From Abelmoschus esculentus (Eukaryota > Streptophyta > Magnoliopsida > Malvales > Malvaceae), in NCBI GenBank assembly GCA_035048815.1, contig JAUCBN010000018.1, forward strand, positions 13,916,001-13,980,000: a stretch of DNA of 64,000 nucleotides, given 5' to 3'. Positions 59,650 to 64,000 of this stretch are shown here, one piece after another. How positions within the stretch are numbered: the stretch's first letter is position 1; every line of letters begins with the position of its first letter. Below the pieces are notes generated by a model that saw only the letters and a list, made by a program, of their open reading frames with translations, did no database searches and had not been told where the DNA came from. The translations under genes were made by a program, and so were the position numbers.

Positions 59650-61005
59650 ATTTATTCGTATATTTTTTATTCGAATATTTTTATTTGAATATTTATTATA
59701 CGAATATTTTTATTTGAATATTTTTATTCGAATATTTTTATTTGAATAATTATTATATGAATATTTTTATTCATATATTTTTTATTCAAATATTTTTATT
59801 CAAGTATTTTTATTCGTATACTTTTTATTCGAATATTTATTATATGAATATTTTTATTCAAATATTTATTATATGAATATTTTTATTCAAATATATTTTA
59901 TTCGAATATTTTTATTCAAAAATTTTTATTCGAATATTTATTATACGAATACTTTTATTTGTATATTTTTTATTCAAATATTTTTATTCCAATATTTATT
60001 ATATGAATATTTTTATTCGAATATTTATTATACGGATATTTTTATTTGAATATTTTTTATTCGAATATTTTTATTCAAAAATTTTTATTCGAATATTTAT
60101 TATACGAATATTTTTATTTGTATATATATTTTATTCGAATATTTTTATTCCAATATTTATTATATGAATATTTTTATTCGAATATTTATTATACGTATAT
60201 TTTTATTTGAATATTTTTTATTCGAATATTTTTATTCAAAAATTTTTATTCGAATATTTTTATTCCAATATTTATTATATGAATATTTTTATTCGAATAT
60301 TTATTATACCTATATTTTTATTCGAATATTTTTATTCAAAAATTTTTATTCAAAAATTTTTATTCGAATATTTATTATACGAATATTTTTATTTGTATAT
60401 TTTTTATTCAAATATTTTTATTCCAATATTTATTATAAGAATATTTTTATTCGAATATTTATTATACGAATATTTTTATTTGAATATTTTTATTCAAATA
60501 TTTTTTATTCGAATATTTTTATTCAAATATTTATTATACGAATATTTTTATTCTAATATTTATTATAAAAATACTTTTATTTGAATATTTATTATACGAA
60601 TATTTTTATTCGTATATTTTTTATTCAAATATTTTTATTCGAGTATTTTTATTCAAATATTTATATATGAATATTTTTATTCGAATATCTTTTTATACGA
60701 ATATTTTTATTTGTATATATTTTATTCAAATATTTATTATTCGAATATTTATATTTGAATATTTTTTATATGAATATTTTTATTCGAATATTTATTATAT
60801 GAATATTTTTATTCGTATATATATTTATTCAAATATTTTTTGTATGAATATTTTTATTCGAATATTTATTATACAAATATTTTTATTCGAACATTTATTA
60901 TACGAACATTTTTATTCAAATATTTATTTTATGAATATTTTTATTCGAATATTTATTATATAAATATTTTTATTCGTATATTTTTTATTCGAATATATAA
61001 AAATA
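59650..61005. repeat. AT-rich minisatellite of TATTTTTATTCGAA-type units
   Basis: About 1.35 kb is built from two alternating short units, roughly GAATATTTTTATTC (14) and GAATATTTATTATAC (15). The open frames here (for example 60164-60556) read endless NIFIRIF / YYEYFYSN patterns and are products of the repeat, not genes. Confidence 0.93.
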
Positions 61006-61120
61006 AATTGAGTATCCATTGTTTAAAAAAAAAGGTTTACATTAGAACCGGTTGTTAACCGGTTCCCCATTGCCCTTAATGAAGGGCTTCTTTTAGGCTT
61101 TTATTAAGGGGCTCTTTTTA

Positions 61121-62110
61121 GAACCTCCCATGATTTGTTTTATAATTTTTAGACATTAATTGATTTTTTATAAATATCTCTAAAAAGAAATCACTTTTCA
61201 AGTAAAATAAAAATGTTTTTATATGGTATTTTCAAATTATTTTTATTTCATAAAATATGATTTTTAAGTAATAAAAAATTATAAAATAAATAATAATAAT
61301 AATAATAATTCAATTCAAATAGAGTATATGTATGAAGTATGGGCGTAAGCCAGCAGGATCAAGCTCGAATGATGTTGAATTCGACTCAATTCGTTAAAAT
61401 TTTAAATCAAGTTCGATTTTTAATAATTTTTATCGAACCTAAGAGATTTGAACTCAACTCGGTTAATTAACAACTATAATCAAGTTCGAGCTTGATTCAA
61501 ATCAAGTGTTGATCGATTTTTTACTGTGTTGGACTCAAATAACTCATCATTTGTCACGTCTCTTTTAAAGCCTTGTTAAGAAAAAAATTTTACACGTAAG
61601 TTGTGTAAACTCAAGGTTGTTAATTTAAGATATAGGGTGTTAGTTTATGGTTTTGAGAATTAGGTTGTTGGATTTAGATTTTAAATTTAGACTTATGATT
61701 ACGGTTTATATTTTAGGGTTTTAAAATTTTATATTTTAAATTATAAAATTTTAAAAAATAATATATCATATTTTCGAATAGCTCATGAGCTTTTCAAGTC
61801 GGGTATCAAGTAGTTCGGTTCGACTCATTAAGAACTCAAGCTAAATTCGAGCTCAAGTCAAATTCATTCAAATCAAGATTTAACTAAGATTTTTGATCAA
61901 ATCAAATTCGACTCGAGTAAATAGCTTTTGTCTAGTCTCACTTACTGTCATAGTTTGAGGAGTTATATCCTTGAATGCATATTCGTATATCAAAACAGCA
62001 TATTTTAAGAAATATGAAAAATAGAATATTTTAAGAAAAATAAAAAATGAGTAGCCGTAACATGAGAAAATTATAAGAAAACACCATCAAGAATTAAGGA
62101 AAAGGGATTC
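61121..62110. repeat. AT-rich dispersed repeat with CTCGAATTCGACTC-like words
   Basis: 61340-61930 resembles the repeat at 6850-7300 (GAATTCGACTCAATTCG, TCAAATTCGACTCGAG). Ends and TSD were not found. 61285-61310 is an (AAT)n microsatellite. A palindromic ACCGGTTGTTAACCGGT lies at 61049-61065, just left of this stretch. Confidence 0.45.
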
Positions 62111-62824
62111 TCAATCCCAAAATCAACCACAAAGCTGAAAGCTTTACAAATGCAATGACAGAAAGCAGAAAGCTGTAACATATATATGTACATGCATAAC
62201 TAAGCAGAAGCTCCTAATTATCTTGATCCAAACTCCTCCATTATCCATGGTTTCTTGTAGTTGTGACTGAGATTATCACAGCAGCTAGATGAAGATCAAA
62301 CCGACAACGGAAAAGAACAATACTACTGCTCGTCTGCGATTCGTGCACACTAGTTGGTGTTAAAAGGACCTGAATGATAGCAACTAGAAGTGCAGATCAA
62401 ACTCCAACAAACTGTAACTCAGAATTTTTATATCAATTTTCTATAAGATGTCAAAACACTATGATGGTTGCATGATCAGAAAGTATTGACATTTGACAGT
62501 CATTAGGTTTCCTCAAAACTTCCAAATTTGATGCATTTTCTTAGAATATATTGTAAAATTTTGCTGTGTAAACAAGTTTAAAGCATATCAAATATGTCGG
62601 CATATCTCGGAGAATCATCATAATCAAAGCTTTATATTCACAAAACAAGGGATGATTCAACTTTAACAAATTGCCGTAACTTGTTTCGTAGTGTACCGGA
62701 AATTAAGATAAACATATATCATGTACCATTCACTGAAATTCCTCTATACTGCAAAGATGGCTAAACTACAGAGAAATTGAAACTGAACATTCAAAACTAT
62801 AGAGCAATATGCCATGGCAATACC
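62111..62824 (-). other. Probable 3' UTR and flank of the ACB-domain gene
   Basis: Follows the stop codon on the minus strand. The sequence is moderately AT-rich, with no other gene. Confidence 0.4.
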
Positions 62825-64000
62825 TTATTCATGGAGTGTATACAGCAGACTTATCCCATCAGAGCTATGAATGTGTGCTGTTAACTCATTAGAAATCCTG
62901 TAAGAGTTGTCACAATTGAAAATAAGCAAAGCAGCAAAAGAGAATTTAAGGGATCATTTAGATTCAAAAAGGCCTCGGTTTAGTGAAGTTGGGGCACCGG
63001 TTTGCCCCAACCGTGCTGATATATGTGTTCGGGCTGCATGGAACCTAAGGACTCTAGCCCTTATTCAATCCTAGATTGGAAGTACTTTGTGCTATTACCT
63101 GTAATCCACATCTATAGCTTTGGCATCTGAAGAATCCTGTTTACCAATCCCCTACAACATCAAAACAAGCAAGGAACATTAATAAACGAGTCCGTGTTCG
63201 CTTTAAGTGATCAGAAAACCACAGGATGTGGAAGCAAGCTTTACACAAATATCATCTTGAACAAAACCAGGGATGCTACTTGAAACAAGGGTGATATACA
63301 GCTCCATGGCTGCTTCTGGATTCATGCTCCCAAGTTGTTTCCAGGCATTCCTGTAAAGAAAAATATCAGTTTCAGTAACCATCAACGACGAGGAAAGGAT
63401 CTAAATGAACCAACAAAGCCATTGGGAATCATTTAATCAGTTTCAATCCATTCCTTTCAGTGATTATTTTACTTATCAATAGGCTTTTGTTGTTTGCTTT
63501 CATCATCAAGTCAATTCTATTCATTTATCTTCATCAAATTTCTATCTATGAAGTTCTTAATCAGATACAGAAACACATTAACATGTGGATCACACACAGA
63601 TTAGAATCACTAGATCTCAAATGAGGCAACACCCAGAATTTCAACACTAAAGATCAAGTGTTTTCTTCACCAAATTCAAGAGAAAATACAAAAATTGAAA
63701 CCCAAATTCAGAGGATAATTTTACCAGTTTGCACGGGCAGATAACTTCAAAGCCATCGGCTGAGTCTCATAGCAAGGTCCTTCAGTGGCAACCTTGTGAA
63801 GTCCATACAGTTGCATCTTTAAATCATTGCCAAGCTTGAAATCTTTATCAGCATTACTTTTATACTCCAAAAAACACACTGCTTTACCAAAATCTTTCTC
63901 CAATTCAGTTCTTTCGATTCCCTCCCAATCATCATCATCAACAGATAACCCCTCCATCAAGCAATCTTTCCCATCCTGTTTTTCACACTCCAAAACCTCA
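62825..64000 (-). CDS. Acyl-CoA-binding-domain protein, 3' part (4 exons seen)
   Basis: Exons in coding order: from beyond 64000 to 63725, 63350-63245, 63151-63099 and 62897-62825; GT..AG junctions keep the frame to the stop at 62825-62827. The acyl-CoA-binding (ACB) domain is clear: TELEKDFGKAVCFLEYKS, then LKMQLYGLHKVATEGPCYE, LSARANWNAWKQLGSM and EAAMELYITLVSS. The YGL/K, EGPC and W..W..L residues that bind the acyl-CoA ligand are present. An acidic DDDDWEGIE stretch precedes the domain, as in plant ACBP1/2-type proteins, but no ankyrin repeats follow; the tail ends LLYTLHE. The N terminus lies outside the window. The protein likely binds and transports acyl-CoA esters. Confidence 0.87.

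Larger units (their letters stand above)
58405..61120. mobile_element. Candidate foldback element carrying two internal tandem arrays
   Basis: The left end AGCCCATTAAAAAAAGTCTA (58411 onward, continuing AAATAAGCC) is an approximate reverse complement of the right end GGCTTTTATTAAGGGGCT (61097-61114 with GGCTTCTTTTA before it). Between them are a 187-bp array, its inverted partial copy, and an AT-rich minisatellite. No coding region or clear TSD is visible. It begins about 200 bases upstream of the MFS pseudogene start codon. Confidence 0.5.

Noticed and set aside
60164..60963. Overlapping ORFs of 98-130 codons with NIFIRIF repeats
   Set aside because: They are read straight from the AT minisatellite in several frames at once and have no protein-like composition.
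1..64000. Possible tRNA, rRNA, CRISPR or bacterial-type operon
   Set aside because: No tRNA box A/B pair, rRNA stretch or spacer-repeat array was seen; the gene structure is eukaryotic.

Overview
This window is plant nuclear DNA from a eudicot. The evidence is short exons with GT..AG introns, AT-rich intergenic DNA, Ty1/copia, Ty3/gypsy (including Athila-like) and L1-type elements, and closest recalled resemblances to Arabidopsis gene families. Malvaceae is a guess based on the style of the LTRs and cannot be proved here. About four fifths of the window is transposable-element DNA, much of it nested.

Region by region. 1-3.8 kb: decayed copia pol and its probable 3' LTR, split by a gypsy solo LTR (target-site duplication, TSD, GATAT). 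3.8-5.2 kb: a PTB-like RRM fragment and a D3-cyclin C-terminal pseudogene. 5.2-9.8 kb: no gene; a foldback MITE whose core is degenerate plant telomere repeat. 9.8-11.1 kb: L1 LINE 3' remnant. 11.3-14.7 kb: hAT-like MITE split by a second MITE and by a 2.1-kb solo LTR (TSD AAATA). 15.1-24.4 kb: a minus-strand CrRLK1L receptor-kinase pseudogene, split by a 6.7-kb Athila-like gag-pro element and cut short by gypsy integrase DNA. 25.4 kb: FRIGIDA-like fragment. 27-32.5 kb: intact PUB4-type U-box/ARM E3 ligase gene. 36.1-47.65 kb: a decayed plant-specific gene split near its last codons by a copia element (TSD ATTGT), which itself contains a MULE (9-bp TSD), two gypsy solo LTRs (TSDs GGGCC and AAAGA) and a SIRE-like LTR piece. 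48.2-50.1 kb: intact CGLD27 (DUF1230 chloroplast protein), seven exons. 50.4-52.3 kb: two MITEs. 53.0-58.2 kb: minus-strand MFS transporter pseudogene, broken by a 2.4-kb solo LTR, a nonsense codon and a 1-base frameshift. 58.4-61.1 kb: foldback element carrying a 187-bp tandem array and a 1.35-kb AT-rich minisatellite. 62.8-64.0 kb: 3' part of an acyl-CoA-binding-domain gene on the minus strand, running off the window.

Only PUB4, CGLD27 and the ACB-domain gene look functional. They do not form a shared pathway. The gene set and order (CrRLK1L, PUB4, unknown, CGLD27, MFS) recall Arabidopsis blocks near At2g23093-At2g23200 and At5g67340-At5g67370, so this looks like an old gene neighbourhood swollen and partly destroyed by transposons. 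The main result is a well-resolved insertion chronology: seven LTR insertions, one MULE and two MITEs have readable boundaries, and in several cases removing the insert with one TSD restores the interrupted reading frame.
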